A stretch of 64,000 nt of DNA from Ohtaekwangia sp035628875 (lineage in GTDB: Bacteria; Bacteroidota; Bacteroidia; Cytophagales; Cyclobacteriaceae), in the NCBI GenBank assembly GCA_035628875.1, contig DASPIZ010000130.1:14351-78350 (forward strand). The letters are read 5' to 3'. The notes under the pieces were generated by a model. That model had not been told where the DNA came from, did not search any database, and was given only the letters and a program-made list of their open reading frames with translations. The translations under genes were made by a program, and so were the position numbers. How positions within the stretch are numbered: the stretch's first letter is position 1; each line of letters starts with the position of its first letter. Below are positions 54,796-63,213 of this stretch, piece by piece.

Positions 54796-56151
54796 ATGAC
54801 AACAATCTCTAAGCCGCAACTCTCCTTCTGGCAAATCTGGAATATGAGTTTTGGATTTTTAGGCATCCAGTTCGGGTTTGCTTTACAAAACAGTAATGCC
54901 AGTGGTATACTCCGGATTTATGGTGCCGAAGTTGAACACTTGTCATGGTTTTGGATCGCAGCACCATTAATCGGTATGATCGTTCAACCGATCGTTGGCC
55001 ACTATAGTGACCGCACCTGGAATTCGCTCGGAAGAAGAAGACCCTATTTTTTAACCGGCGCCATACTTTCTTCCGGCGCGCTGTTGCTTATCCCCAACGC
55101 CGGTATCCTGGGAGAGTTTGCTCCCTTGATGATCATTGGTGCAGGATTTCTGATGATCATGGATGCGTGTTTTAATTTGTCTATGGAACCGTTCCGTGCA
55201 CTGGTTGCAGATAACCTGGATGATTCACAACGCACACAAGGTTTTGCCATTCAAACGTGTCTCATCGGTATTGGAGCGGTAATCGGCTCGTGGTTACCCT
55301 ATATCCTCAATCGCTGGTTTAGTATTCCACTTGGCGAGGAAGAAGGTGTGGTGGGCTTAAATGTAAAATACTCATTCTATATCGGTGCGTTGGTTTTTAT
55401 TCTTACCATTTTATGGACTGTGGTAAAAACAAAAGAATATCCGCCTGAAGAGTACGAAAAATATCACGGCAAGAACGAGGATGAGCACGCGGGCCTGGGA
55501 TCTATTTTCAAAGACTTTGCCAACATGCCAAAAACCATGAAGCAACTTGGTCTTGTCCAGTTCTTCTCATGGTTTGCGTTGTTTGGTATGTGGGTGTTTA
55601 CGACCGATTCTATTGCGACTCATATACTGGGATTACCCGTCACAGATAAAAGTTCATTGCAATACCGCGAAGCACAAACATGGACAGGTGTTATCTTCGG
55701 TATTTACAATCTGGTTTCTGCGGGGTATGCCCTGCTCATTCCCGCCATCGCTAAAAAATTTGGAAGGAAGAACACCCATGCCCTGTCGTTATTCATTGGC
55801 GCCATTGGATTGCTGTCGTTCTATTTTGCGCCAAACAAAGAATTTCTGGTGATCTCCATGATTTGTGTAGGTATAGCATGGGCCAGTATTCTGGCCATGC
55901 CTTATGTTATCCTCTCCAGTTCAATCCCCGCAGGGAAGATGGGCATCTACATGGGTATCTTTAATTTTTTTATCACCATTCCGCAAATCATCAACGGCAT
56001 TGTAGGGGGACCCATCGTAAAGAATTTCTATAACAATCAACCGGTCTACGCGTTAGTGATTTCAGGGATTTTTATGTTATGTGCTGCCATCAGTGTAATC
56101 TATGTTTATGATCCCGGAGCGATCGCACTCCAAAAAACGCGTCAGAAATAA
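54796..56151 (+). CDS. MFS sugar transporter (SLC45/maltose-carrier type)
   Basis: 451-aa inner-membrane carrier with 12 predicted membrane segments in two halves of six. The pattern is that of the glycoside-cation symporter-like SLC45 group known for disaccharide uptake: N-terminal SFWQIWNMSFGFLGIQFGFALQNSNASGILRIYGA, the RRRPYFLTGA loop between helices two and three (GHYSDRTWNSLGRRRP), and EPFRALVADNLDDSQRTQGFA. Context (GH31, starch operon, LacI) makes maltose or short maltodextrins the probable cargo, moved from periplasm to cytoplasm; this is inference. Confidence 0.9.
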   Translation: MTTISKPQLSFWQIWNMSFGFLGIQFGFALQNSNASGILRIYGAEVEHLSWFWIAAPLIGMIVQPIVGHYSDRTWNSLGRRRPYFLTGAILSSGALLLIPNAGILGEFAPLMIIGAGFLMIMDACFNLSMEPFRALVADNLDDSQRTQGFAIQTCLIGIGAVIGSWLPYILNRWFSIPLGEEEGVVGLNVKYSFYIGALVFILTILWTVVKTKEYPPEEYEKYHGKNEDEHAGLGSIFKDFANMPKTMKQLGLVQFFSWFALFGMWVFTTDSIATHILGLPVTDKSSLQYREAQTWTGVIFGIYNLVSAGYALLIPAIAKKFGRKNTHALSLFIGAIGLLSFYFAPNKEFLVISMICVGIAWASILAMPYVILSSSIPAGKMGIYMGIFNFFITIPQIINGIVGGPIVKNFYNNQPVYALVISGIFMLCAAISVIYVYDPGAIALQKTRQK

Positions 56152-56367
56152 AACGGAGCTGTTCGAAACGGCAATGAACTTGCAAACAACAGGTCCTGGA
56201 AAACTGAAAACATTTTCCGGTTAAAACACATGTACCTTTAGTGGTCAGGAATACATGCTATAAAGGCCTCGAAAGGCACGGTCTAGTATCAGCATCTTTT
56301 ACTTTGTCTTTTATCTCGCTAACTTTAAGGCGTATATTTTGCAACGTACCTAGCCTAAAATTCAAAT

Positions 56368-57507
56368 ATGAAAACCGGAAGTCTCCTACTTGCTGTAAGT
56401 GTTGCCCTCGTGTTTGCCTGTAGCTCAGGTAAGCAGGCCTTTGAACGTGGTGATTATTATGGGGCGGTAATGAAATCCGTCAGTCGTTTACGGCAGAAGC
56501 CAGACCATTCAAAATCACAGGAAGCACTCAAAGGTGCTTATCCCCTTGCTGTGGATTTTTACAAAACGCAGGCGCAAAACGAAATCACTTCGAACTCACC
56601 TTACAAATGGAAGAACGCCATTCAGTCGTATAACCGCATCAATGAATTATATGAAGCAGTGCGTACCTGTCCCGGTTGTTTGAAAACCGTAAAAAACCCG
56701 GTTAATTTTTATGCCGAAATCGCCCCGCTGAAAGAAAAAGCAGCCGAGGAAAGTTATAACGCGGGAATCACCCTTTTGATGAAAGGTACACGTGAGGATG
56801 CGAAAAAAGCATACTTCAACTTTGCAGATGTACAACACTTTGTTCCCGGTTATAAAGACGTAATAGAGTATACCGCTAAATCCAAATATGAAGCAACGCT
56901 AAAGGTTATTGTAGAACAAATACCTGTTCCGGCGCGATACAATCTGAGCGGTGGATTTTTCCAGGACAAAATAGAAGAGTTCTTACACAAAAATTATCCT
57001 GATCAGGGATTTGTTAAATTTTACACACCGCAGGAAGCACAATCCGTAAATCTCCCTGCGGCAGATCAGATCTTAAAGATCCAGTTCGATGATTTCTCTG
57101 TTGGTAACTCTGTGTTAAAAGAAAAAGAGGAAACCGTTACCCGCGACAGTGTTAAAGTCGGCGAAGCCAAAGTTGAAGGAAAAACAATTCCTGTTTATAA
57201 CACCGTTAAGGCAAAGCTTACTACTTATTCGAAAGAGGTTAGTTCAAATGGATTGCTGAGCATGATTGTGGTAGATGCAAAAACCAACGGCGTTCTTACG
57301 CACCGTAAGTTTAATGGTGAATATGTGTGGGTAAGCCGCTGGGCAAGATTTAACGGCGACGAACGTGCGCTTACTGAAAAACAACTGACAATGTGCAAAT
57401 CAAAAGAAACACATCCCCCCGTCGCCCAGGATCTTTTTCTTGAATTCACAAGACCAATCTACGACCAGCTCATACCCGCAGTACGAAGCTTTTATCAAAA
57501 TTATTAG
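56368..57507 (+). CDS. Exported TPR-like lipoprotein of unknown function
   Basis: 379-aa lipoprotein (lipobox LVFAC, Cys18). Residues about 20-175 are helical and TPR-like (QAFERGDYYGAVMKSVSRLRQKPDHSKSQEALKGAY; WKNAIQSYNRINELYEAV; AEESYNAGITLLMKGTREDAKKAYFNFADV), with a CPGC pair near residue 105. The second half (about 185-379) is a beta-rich or mixed domain (EQIPVPARYNLSGGFFQDKIEEFLHKNYP; KTNGVLTHRKFNGEYVWVSRWARFNGDERAL). I do not recognise a named family. It lies just past the MFS gene but after a 216-bp gap, so membership in the starch locus is doubtful. Confidence 0.75.
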   Translation: MKTGSLLLAVSVALVFACSSGKQAFERGDYYGAVMKSVSRLRQKPDHSKSQEALKGAYPLAVDFYKTQAQNEITSNSPYKWKNAIQSYNRINELYEAVRTCPGCLKTVKNPVNFYAEIAPLKEKAAEESYNAGITLLMKGTREDAKKAYFNFADVQHFVPGYKDVIEYTAKSKYEATLKVIVEQIPVPARYNLSGGFFQDKIEEFLHKNYPDQGFVKFYTPQEAQSVNLPAADQILKIQFDDFSVGNSVLKEKEETVTRDSVKVGEAKVEGKTIPVYNTVKAKLTTYSKEVSSNGLLSMIVVDAKTNGVLTHRKFNGEYVWVSRWARFNGDERALTEKQLTMCKSKETHPPVAQDLFLEFTRPIYDQLIPAVRSFYQNY

Positions 57508-57513
57508 TTTATA

Positions 57514-57589
57514 GTTCAAGGTTCGAAAGTTCGGGGTTTAAGGTGGGACGCGAGAACGATTGTTCGAAGTTTGAGGTTTGAGGTTTGAC
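57514..57589. repeat. Heptad arrays after the TPR-like lipoprotein gene
   Basis: 57514-57546 is an imperfect run (GTTCAAG, GTTCGAA, one 8-nt step, GTTTAAG, closing GTGGG); 57562-57589 is a strict run of four words (GTTCGAA, GTTTGAG, GTTTGAG, GTTTGAC). They open the 721-bp gap 57508-58228. Confidence 0.8.
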
Positions 57590-57656
57590 GGTTATTAGTT
57601 GACGGTCATAGTTTAGACGTTGGTTGTGGAATTGTTTGATGTTTGAAATGAACAAC

Positions 57657-57872
57657 CTTTTCCCTCCTGGTTTCAGGAGGAAAAGATCCGCCGACAAAGT
57701 CGGAAAGGATCAGGGTGGTTAAACACTAAGTTTCACTCAAACACGTTTACATGCTCGAATCTGATCAATTCAAGTGCTCAGGCTATTCAAACTTCTGTGT
57801 TTGTATCTTTTTCATAGTCTCCAGTAAAATATAAGTTTGGGCTAACCACCCTGTCCGTCCCGATATCGGGAC
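57657..57872. repeat. Nested hairpins and a 16-bp palindrome left of the MITE-like element
   Basis: In order: a CCTCCTG/CAGGAGG hairpin with T- and A-rich flanks (57657-57684); GATCC/GGATC enclosing CCGAC/GTCGG (57685-57711); CAGGGTGGTTA (57711-57721) whose inverted partner TAACCACCCTG lies at 57843-57853; and the perfect 16-bp palindrome GTCCCGATATCGGGAC (57857-57872). No ORF of note is enclosed. Confidence 0.75.
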
Positions 57873-57880
57873 TGGACTGT

Positions 57881-58039
57881 GGGGCTGACTAAAAAGACTT
57901 TTTGTCGCAACGACTGCCATCAATAATTTTGTTTTCGAATTCAATTGGCAGACTTTTCAGATATTAGTTTTGTTTTGACTGCGAATACAAAACGTTGTAT
58001 CGCACTCTTGAAAATGCAAAAGACTTCTTAGTCAGCCCC
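57881..58039. mobile_element. MITE-like element of 159 bp with 23-bp imperfect terminal inverted repeats
   Basis: The ends GGGGCTGACTAAAAAGACTT and, inverted, GGGGCTGACTAAGAAGTCTT (20 of 23 positions match over the full arms 57881-57903 and 58017-58039) look like transposon termini. The interior has no ORF. No obvious target-site duplication flanks it. Termini of the GGGGCTG type are common among insertion sequences, so a non-autonomous relative of an insertion sequence elsewhere in the genome is likely. Confidence 0.65.
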
Positions 58040-58070
58040 AAAAAGTTTCGCTGAATTATTGCCCAACAAC

Positions 58071-58100
58071 CTCGAAGCTCGAAGCTCGCAACTCGCAGCT
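58071..58100. repeat. Heptad array, CTCGAAG words, just right of the MITE-like element
   Basis: CTCGAAG, CTCGAAG, CTCGCAA, CTCGCAG in strict register, ending CTTCTG; same word family as 7655-7681, 16657-16681 and 63384-63411. Confidence 0.8.
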
Positions 58101-58228
58101 TCTGCACCATCACCATTCACGATCGAAAAACAACCTGCGGCTTATACCTTGCAGCCTGACGCTATTCTAAAAACATTAACTACCGTATTTCAAAACCATT
58201 TTGCTTTCTTTGGGGTTAAAGAATAGAA

Positions 58229-58873
58229 ATGAAGAAAAAACACCTTTCCTTTTTTGTCTGCCTGATGGTAGTTTTTGCGATCAGTGCCTGTGGGCAAAAA
58301 AAATCTACTGTTAAAAAAGCCGCTATGACTGATAATTCAAATGTAAATCTCGCAACCTTTGGTTCCGGCTGCTTCTGGTGTACAGAAGCCATATTCCTGC
58401 AAGTTGATGGTGTTGAAAAGGTAGAATCGGGGTATTCAGGAGGACGTGTTAAAAACCCAACGTACAAAGAAGTTACCAGCGGACTTACCGGCCATGCTGA
58501 AGTGATTCAGCTCACTTATAATCCGGAAAAAATCAGCTACGATGAGTTGCTGGAAATTTTCTGGAAGACACACGACCCCACAACCCTGAACAAACAAGGG
58601 GCTGATGAAGGAACACAATACCGTTCAGTGATTTACTATCACAACGAAGCGCAGGAAAAATCAGCCAGGTTCTATAAAGGCGAACTTGATAAGTCGGGCG
58701 CCTTCAATGATCCCATTGTAACCGAAATATCACCGTTTAAAGCATTTTATAAAGCGGAAGACTACCATCAAAATTACTACAATTTAAATGGTAATGCGCC
58801 GTACTGCAGCTACGTGATTCAACCTAAGTTGGAAAAATTTAAAAAGGCGTTTGCCGAAAAATTAAAAAAATAA
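58229..58873 (+). CDS. msrA: Peptide-methionine (S)-S-oxide reductase MsrA, exported lipoprotein form
   Basis: Reduces methionine-S-sulfoxide in proteins. The 214-aa product starts with a lipoprotein signal (VFAISAC, Cys21), then a short charged linker, then the MsrA domain from about residue 40: the catalytic motif GCFWC (Cys48 and Cys51), VEKVESGYSGGRVKNPTYKEV, TGHAEVIQLTYNP, FWKTHDPTTLNKQGADEGTQYRSVIYY and EDYHQNYYNLN. The MsrA active site is complete; no MsrB domain is fused. Export implies repair of envelope or periplasmic proteins. A strong terminator follows at 58958. Confidence 0.96.
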   Translation: MKKKHLSFFVCLMVVFAISACGQKKSTVKKAAMTDNSNVNLATFGSGCFWCTEAIFLQVDGVEKVESGYSGGRVKNPTYKEVTSGLTGHAEVIQLTYNPEKISYDELLEIFWKTHDPTTLNKQGADEGTQYRSVIYYHNEAQEKSARFYKGELDKSGAFNDPIVTEISPFKAFYKAEDYHQNYYNLNGNAPYCSYVIQPKLEKFKKAFAEKLKK

Positions 58874-58957
58874 AAATTCTTGAAACCTACGACGCGATAC
58901 TTCGTTAGTATTCCTTGAGTAGAGTAATTCTTCTCATAGGTTTAGGTTTAGGTAAAC

Positions 58958-58986
58958 AAAAAAGCCCGGAGTCGCCGGGCTTTTTT
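58958..58986 (+). terminator. Intrinsic terminator after msrA
   Basis: AAAAAAGCCCGG pairs with CCGGGCTTTTTT around AGTCG: a GC-rich stem with A- and T-tracts on both sides, usable in both directions. Confidence 0.9.
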
Positions 58987-59037
58987 GCGTTATAGACCTT
59001 TCATGTTATATGACGCGTTAATACAACGTAGATAATA

Positions 59038-59073
59038 AAATAACCAGGCTGTAAAACAATAGCCTGGTTATTT
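59038..59073 (-). terminator. Terminator hairpin for the HAMP-GAF-PAS sensor gene
   Basis: AAATAACCAGGCT pairs with AGCCTGGTTATTT around a 10-nt loop, 20 nt past the sensor stop codon; the stem ends in an AT-rich tail on the minus strand. Confidence 0.7.
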
Positions 59074-59093
59074 CGTTACGATAACTTTTACTT

Positions 59094-61037
59094 CTATTTT
59101 ATTTCGTAAGCGATCTCCATTACTTTCACTACTTCACCCGAACGGTTCTTGATGGGCGAAAATGCCGAGCGTAACGAAATTGATTCGCCTTTGCGATTCA
59201 TCCTTTTGTAAATACCCTTCTTCGGGTACCCACTCGCGAGATCCTTCCAGAACTGTCTGTACTCTTCACTATTTTTTTCGTCTTTCGAAACAAATATTCT
59301 GTGGTGCTCGCCGAGTATTTCATCCTGTGTGTATCCCATCAGCTCAAGGAAGTTGCTGTTTACTTTTACAATGGTTCCATCCATACTATAATCAACAACA
59401 GCCAATGAACTATGAATAGCAACAAGCGTGCTTTCGGACTCTGATTGACTGCGTTGCATCTCTTCCTGCGTTGCCTGAAGCTCCTCCATATTCTGGCGCA
59501 TCTCTTCTTCCTGCGCTCTCATCTGTTCGGTCATTTCCTGAGATTCTTCGAGCAACCTGTGTGTGCGTGCATTGATCTTCACCGTTGAAATAGTCGATGC
59601 GATGCTTTCAGCAATTTTTTGTACGAACTCTATTTCGAAATCTCCAAAGAAATTGAATGAAGCAATTTCAACAACACCGAATATTTGATCATTCGCCTTA
59701 AGCGGCACAATCAAAACACTGGTAGGATTTGCATCACCTAAACCTGATGTAATCCGAATGTAATTCTGCGGTACATCTGTAATGTAAACGGTATCTCCCT
59801 CCTGCCACGCCTGCCCGGAAAGACCTTCACCTTTAAATATCTTTTGATTGTGAAATTTCTTTTTATCCCAGGCATAACACGACATCATCGACATGGTTTG
59901 CTCATCTTCTGTAAGTTCTTCATCGATGATATACAATGCACCCTGATTTGCTTTGAGATATTTAACCAAATGACTGATAATCTCATCGGCGAGTTTGTTC
60001 AGATCATTATTGTTGGTACGCATAATCTCACCAAAGGAAGCCTGACCTTCTGTTGCCCAGTTTCGTTTCTTATCATCTTCTGCAACTTTTGAAAGATTAT
60101 CACGCATGTTGATCAGGGCATTACCCAATACATCATGCTCACTCAACGGCTTAAAGTCGGTGTTGTAGTTACCGTTCCCGATGTTTTCCGCAAACTGCGT
60201 TGTTGCCTTTAGGCCACTTACAAGGTTATCGGTGGCCACTGCCATTTCACCGATCTCATCATTACTGAAGTGTCTTCCTTTCTCCTCCACGAGTTCACCA
60301 CGCCCAAGTTTGACGATAATATTTTTGAGGAAGTTCACTGGCTTGGTAATGGTACGCATCAGGAAAATTGCGCTTAAAAGTCCGACGAGAATTATACCAG
60401 AACCAACGATCAATGTATAGCTAAACAAGCTTTGAATCGAATCTCGAATTTCCTGGTCAGACCGGGCTGTGATCTCATCTTGCTTTTTAGCAATGCGATC
60501 AAGTCGGTTATAGAGGTCTTTCGTTCTGGGAATCACCTGACTTTCTATCGCATCTTCGGCCATCAGTTTCGTTAACGGATCTTCATAATCTTCAAAAGAT
60601 TGCAGATTTGCCATGATCGTTTTTCGCTGCACATCAATCAACGTATCGAATTTCAGGAACACTGTATCCATCCATTTACGTTGACTATCACTTTCCCAAC
60701 GTGGCTTAAGGTCATTGATGCGTTCAAATAACTCAGGATACTCATTGTCCTGAAGCACTTGTAGCGCGGTTTTATCTTCCTGGTTTGTTTGGAAATAAAT
60801 CCAGTTGGTGGCGAGCATCTGAGAACGCGTAACCAAAAGAATAAAATCCTGTATGGCCCGTTGTGAAGGCCGGTAAACCTGGCTGGAGCTGTTAACCGAG
60901 TTATCGATAACGCTACCTCGTGAAAAGATGATAACAACGTTAATGATAAAAAGCGCTATTAAAATGAGAAAACCACCGAGTATTTTATTACCAATGGTTA
61001 AACGAATACGGGATACCTTATTATCTTTTTCTTCCAT
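59094..61037 (-). CDS. Membrane-anchored HAMP-GAF-PAS sensor without a recognisable output domain
   Basis: 647-aa sensor. Membrane segments at about 17-38 and 208-228 flank an extracytoplasmic helical domain (four-helix-bundle-like, YRPSQRAIQDFILLVTRSQ...SFEDYEDPLTKLMAEDAIE). HAMP follows (229-280, RTITKPVNFLKNIIVKLGRGEL), then a NWATEGQASFGEIMRTNNN segment, a GAF domain (about 345-495, VKYLKANQGALYIIDEELTED...GVVEIASFNFFGDFE), a coiled coil (500-540, EMRQNMEELQATQEEMQRSQ) and a PAS domain with PAC-like tail (545-645). There is no kinase, GGDEF, EAL or phosphatase domain and no methyl-accepting signature. It lies 8 nt after the YfiR-like gene, so the two are one unit. It must signal by binding another protein, by inference. 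Confidence 0.88.
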   Translation of the reverse strand: MEEKDNKVSRIRLTIGNKILGGFLILIALFIINVVIIFSRGSVIDNSVNSSSQVYRPSQRAIQDFILLVTRSQMLATNWIYFQTNQEDKTALQVLQDNEYPELFERINDLKPRWESDSQRKWMDTVFLKFDTLIDVQRKTIMANLQSFEDYEDPLTKLMAEDAIESQVIPRTKDLYNRLDRIAKKQDEITARSDQEIRDSIQSLFSYTLIVGSGIILVGLLSAIFLMRTITKPVNFLKNIIVKLGRGELVEEKGRHFSNDEIGEMAVATDNLVSGLKATTQFAENIGNGNYNTDFKPLSEHDVLGNALINMRDNLSKVAEDDKKRNWATEGQASFGEIMRTNNNDLNKLADEIISHLVKYLKANQGALYIIDEELTEDEQTMSMMSCYAWDKKKFHNQKIFKGEGLSGQAWQEGDTVYITDVPQNYIRITSGLGDANPTSVLIVPLKANDQIFGVVEIASFNFFGDFEIEFVQKIAESIASTISTVKINARTHRLLEESQEMTEQMRAQEEEMRQNMEELQATQEEMQRSQSESESTLVAIHSSLAVVDYSMDGTIVKVNSNFLELMGYTQDEILGEHHRIFVSKDEKNSEEYRQFWKDLASGYPKKGIYKRMNRKGESISLRSAFSPIKNRSGEVVKVMEIAYEIK

Positions 61038-61045
61038 AACTTACA

Positions 61046-61546
61046 TTAGATCAAAATCGCGAGACGGCTTAGTTCGTTACTCACTTTCAGATTTTGTTTT
61101 GTGACTGTAGTTTGATTTAATTCAAAGGCTAATTTGCCCTCCTTAATAATAAAATTGATATTACTCCCCTTCACACCCAACCCATTTTGTTCGGTGATCA
61201 CCAGGATAGATTGTGTATTTACTTTAGCCATTACATCCGGTAGAATTGAAGACTTTCCATCAGGTACAAACAGTACATTACACTTGCGGATCTCCGCAGG
61301 CGAATTAATCTTGGTTACCTTGATAATACGATCTCCAACCTTTTTCGATTGTGCCATAGATCTGAGTTCGTCGATAACGGGAGAATCCCCTAACACAAGA
61401 ATCTCAAAATCACCCTGGTTATAGGCATCAGGCCATTGCACATACCTGGTAAAGCTAAATATGAATAACGTGTGAAGCTTATAGTTCTGCGCAAAAGAGA
61501 CCACAGAGGTTAGGAGAAACAATACTAAGACAAAAGTCTTTTTCAT
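61046..61546 (-). CDS. YfiR/HmsC-like periplasmic protein (DUF4154 family)
   Basis: 166-aa exported protein from the ATG at 61546, which gives a clean signal peptide (MKKTFVLVLFLLTSVVSFAQ); the longer frame adds 18 unlikely residues. The YfiR-type fold is recognised by KLHTLFIFSFTRYVQWP near the start, FEILVLGDSPVIDELRSMAQ, and the final LAFELNQTTVTKQNLKVSNELSRLAILI. YfiR of pseudomonads binds the periplasmic part of the YfiN diguanylate cyclase and holds it inactive; here the co-transcribed partner is a HAMP-GAF-PAS sensor. A TATTTTTG -7 box lies 36 nt before the ATG. Confidence 0.85.
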   Translation of the reverse strand: MKKTFVLVLFLLTSVVSFAQNYKLHTLFIFSFTRYVQWPDAYNQGDFEILVLGDSPVIDELRSMAQSKKVGDRIIKVTKINSPAEIRKCNVLFVPDGKSSILPDVMAKVNTQSILVITEQNGLGVKGSNINFIIKEGKLAFELNQTTVTKQNLKVSNELSRLAILI

Positions 61547-61581
61547 GTTAAAGTAATTATACAGCTTCTTCAGGAAGCATA

Positions 61582-61589
61582 CAAAAATA
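61582..61589 (-). promoter_or_regulatory. Candidate -7 box (TATTTTTG) for the YfiR-sensor pair
   Basis: Exact TAnnTTTG match on the minus strand, 36 nt before the ATG at 61546; supports the shorter YfiR start. No clear -33 element. Confidence 0.45.
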
Positions 61590-62015
61590 TCCCGTCTCAT
61601 ATAAAAAAATGTTTAAAATTAGGTTGTTTTCTCACACGCAGTGGTAATGGCAATAACTTCGCCAATTTTGGCCCGTTTAAACTCCGGGAAGCTTCATCGA
61701 TGGAATAATGCCAGATAATCAATGGTCTTTTCCCATTTTGTTTCCTGATCAGAATTGAATTTAATGAATTTGCCCAAAAGCAAGGTAACCCCAAAGGATT
61801 GTTTTGAATTAACTTCCTTATAACTTCATAATCATAAAAAAAAGCATGCTGTTCTTATAGCCAAGATGCTCTATACGCTGATTGCTCTCACGACTATTTA
61901 TTGAATAAGGAAGTAGTATTCCCAAAGCGAGAAGGTGAACATTTCAGCGAAGTTAATTACGTTTCCCTACCGTTCACATTGATTTTATTTTTAGTTTCAG
62001 GCAAAATTTTGACAC
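61590..62015. other. Divergent gap with no recognised feature
   Basis: About 430 bp of AT-rich sequence between the YfiR-like and L-2-hydroxyglutarate oxidase genes. It lacks heptad arrays, hairpins of note and RNA-gene signatures. A 65-codon frame at 61597-61794 (minus) has no protein-like pattern. Confidence 0.5.
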
Positions 62016-63212
62016 GTGGTTTACGACGTAATCATTGTAGGAGCAGGTGCTGTGGGTTTGGCAACTGCGCTGCAACTTCTGAAGAAAAGACCAGGCCTAA
62101 AGGTCGTTATTTTGGAAAAAGAATCGGCTGTGGCCAATCACCAGACCGGGAACAACAGTAACGTAATTCATTCCGGTATCTACTATAAACCAGGAAGCCT
62201 TAAAGCCAGAAATTGCATTTATGGATACCAGTTACTTCTTGAATTCTGCAGAGAACATAACCTTCCTTTCAACCTTTGCGGAAAAGTTATCGTTGCCACG
62301 GATGAAAGAGAACTTCCGCTGCTTAATACAATTTATGAACGCGGGATACAGAATGGTCTGACCGATCTTAAAAAGTTAAACGCTCAAGAACTCAAAACAT
62401 ATGAACCGCATGTAGCAGGTATTGCCGGAATACATGTGCCACAAACCGGCATTGTTGATTATCGGGTAGTGGCCGAAAAGTATGCAGAAGTATATCAGCA
62501 TAACGGTGGCGAGTTGAAATTGAATGAACGCGTTACCGATATAAAAGTGAAAGAGAGCGAAGTTGAAGTAGTCACCCCGAAGTCCTCATACACGGGAAGG
62601 TTGATTGTGAATTGTGCCGGTTTATATTCCGACAAAATTGCACGCTTTACATCATCGAAACTGGATGTAAAAATCATTCCCTTCAGGGGGGAATATTATA
62701 AGCTAAAGAAAGAAAAAGAACATCTCGTCAAAACCCTGATCTATCCGGTACCTGATCCGAACTTTCCTTTCCTTGGCGTACACTTTACGACTATGGTAGA
62801 TGGTGGCGTGGAGTGTGGACCTAACGCCGTATTGGCATTCCAACGGGAGGGCTATAAGAAATCCTCCATAAACCTGGCTGAATTTGGTGAGACACTGGCG
62901 TGGCCCGGATTCCGCAAGACCGCTGCAAAATATTGGAAAACAGGTATTGGCGAAATGTATCGCTCATTTTCAAAGTCAGCTTTTACCAAAGCGTTGCAAA
63001 AGCTTATTCCGGAAATTCAGGAAAACGACCTGATCGAAGGAGGTGCCGGCGTACGTGCTCAGGCATGTGATCGCACTGGAGGCTTACTCGATGATTTTTT
63101 GATCCTCGAGGAAAAAATGGCCGTCAATGTTTGCAATGCGCCATCACCTGCAGCAACTTCGTCCCTTTCGATTGGTGAAACCGTAGCTGATTTGGTGTTG
63201 AAACGGTTTTAG
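62016..63212 (+). CDS. lhgO: L-2-hydroxyglutarate oxidase (LhgO)
   Basis: FAD enzyme that oxidises L-2-hydroxyglutarate to 2-oxoglutarate, passing electrons to the membrane quinone pool in E. coli. 398 aa. Dinucleotide-binding GAGAVGLATALQLL at residues 9-22, then VILEKESAVANHQTGNNSNVIHSGIYYKPGSLKA (the NNSNVIHSGIYY block is typical of this enzyme), GIHVPQTGIVDY, IIPFRGEYYKL, PVPDPNFPFLGVHFT and the closing NAPSPAATSSLSIGE. The start is GTG: an in-frame TGA lies one codon upstream and no ATG precedes it. Monocistronic. Confidence 0.95.
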   Translation: MVYDVIIVGAGAVGLATALQLLKKRPGLKVVILEKESAVANHQTGNNSNVIHSGIYYKPGSLKARNCIYGYQLLLEFCREHNLPFNLCGKVIVATDERELPLLNTIYERGIQNGLTDLKKLNAQELKTYEPHVAGIAGIHVPQTGIVDYRVVAEKYAEVYQHNGGELKLNERVTDIKVKESEVEVVTPKSSYTGRLIVNCAGLYSDKIARFTSSKLDVKIIPFRGEYYKLKKEKEHLVKTLIYPVPDPNFPFLGVHFTTMVDGGVECGPNAVLAFQREGYKKSSINLAEFGETLAWPGFRKTAAKYWKTGIGEMYRSFSKSAFTKALQKLIPEIQENDLIEGGAGVRAQACDRTGGLLDDFLILEEKMAVNVCNAPSPAATSSLSIGETVADLVLKRF

Positions 63213-63213
63213 G

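Noticed and set aside
61597..61794. A 65-codon frame on the minus strand upstream of the YfiR-like gene
   Set aside because: No signal peptide, domain pattern or plausible start context; it runs into the YfiR promoter region and looks like chance.
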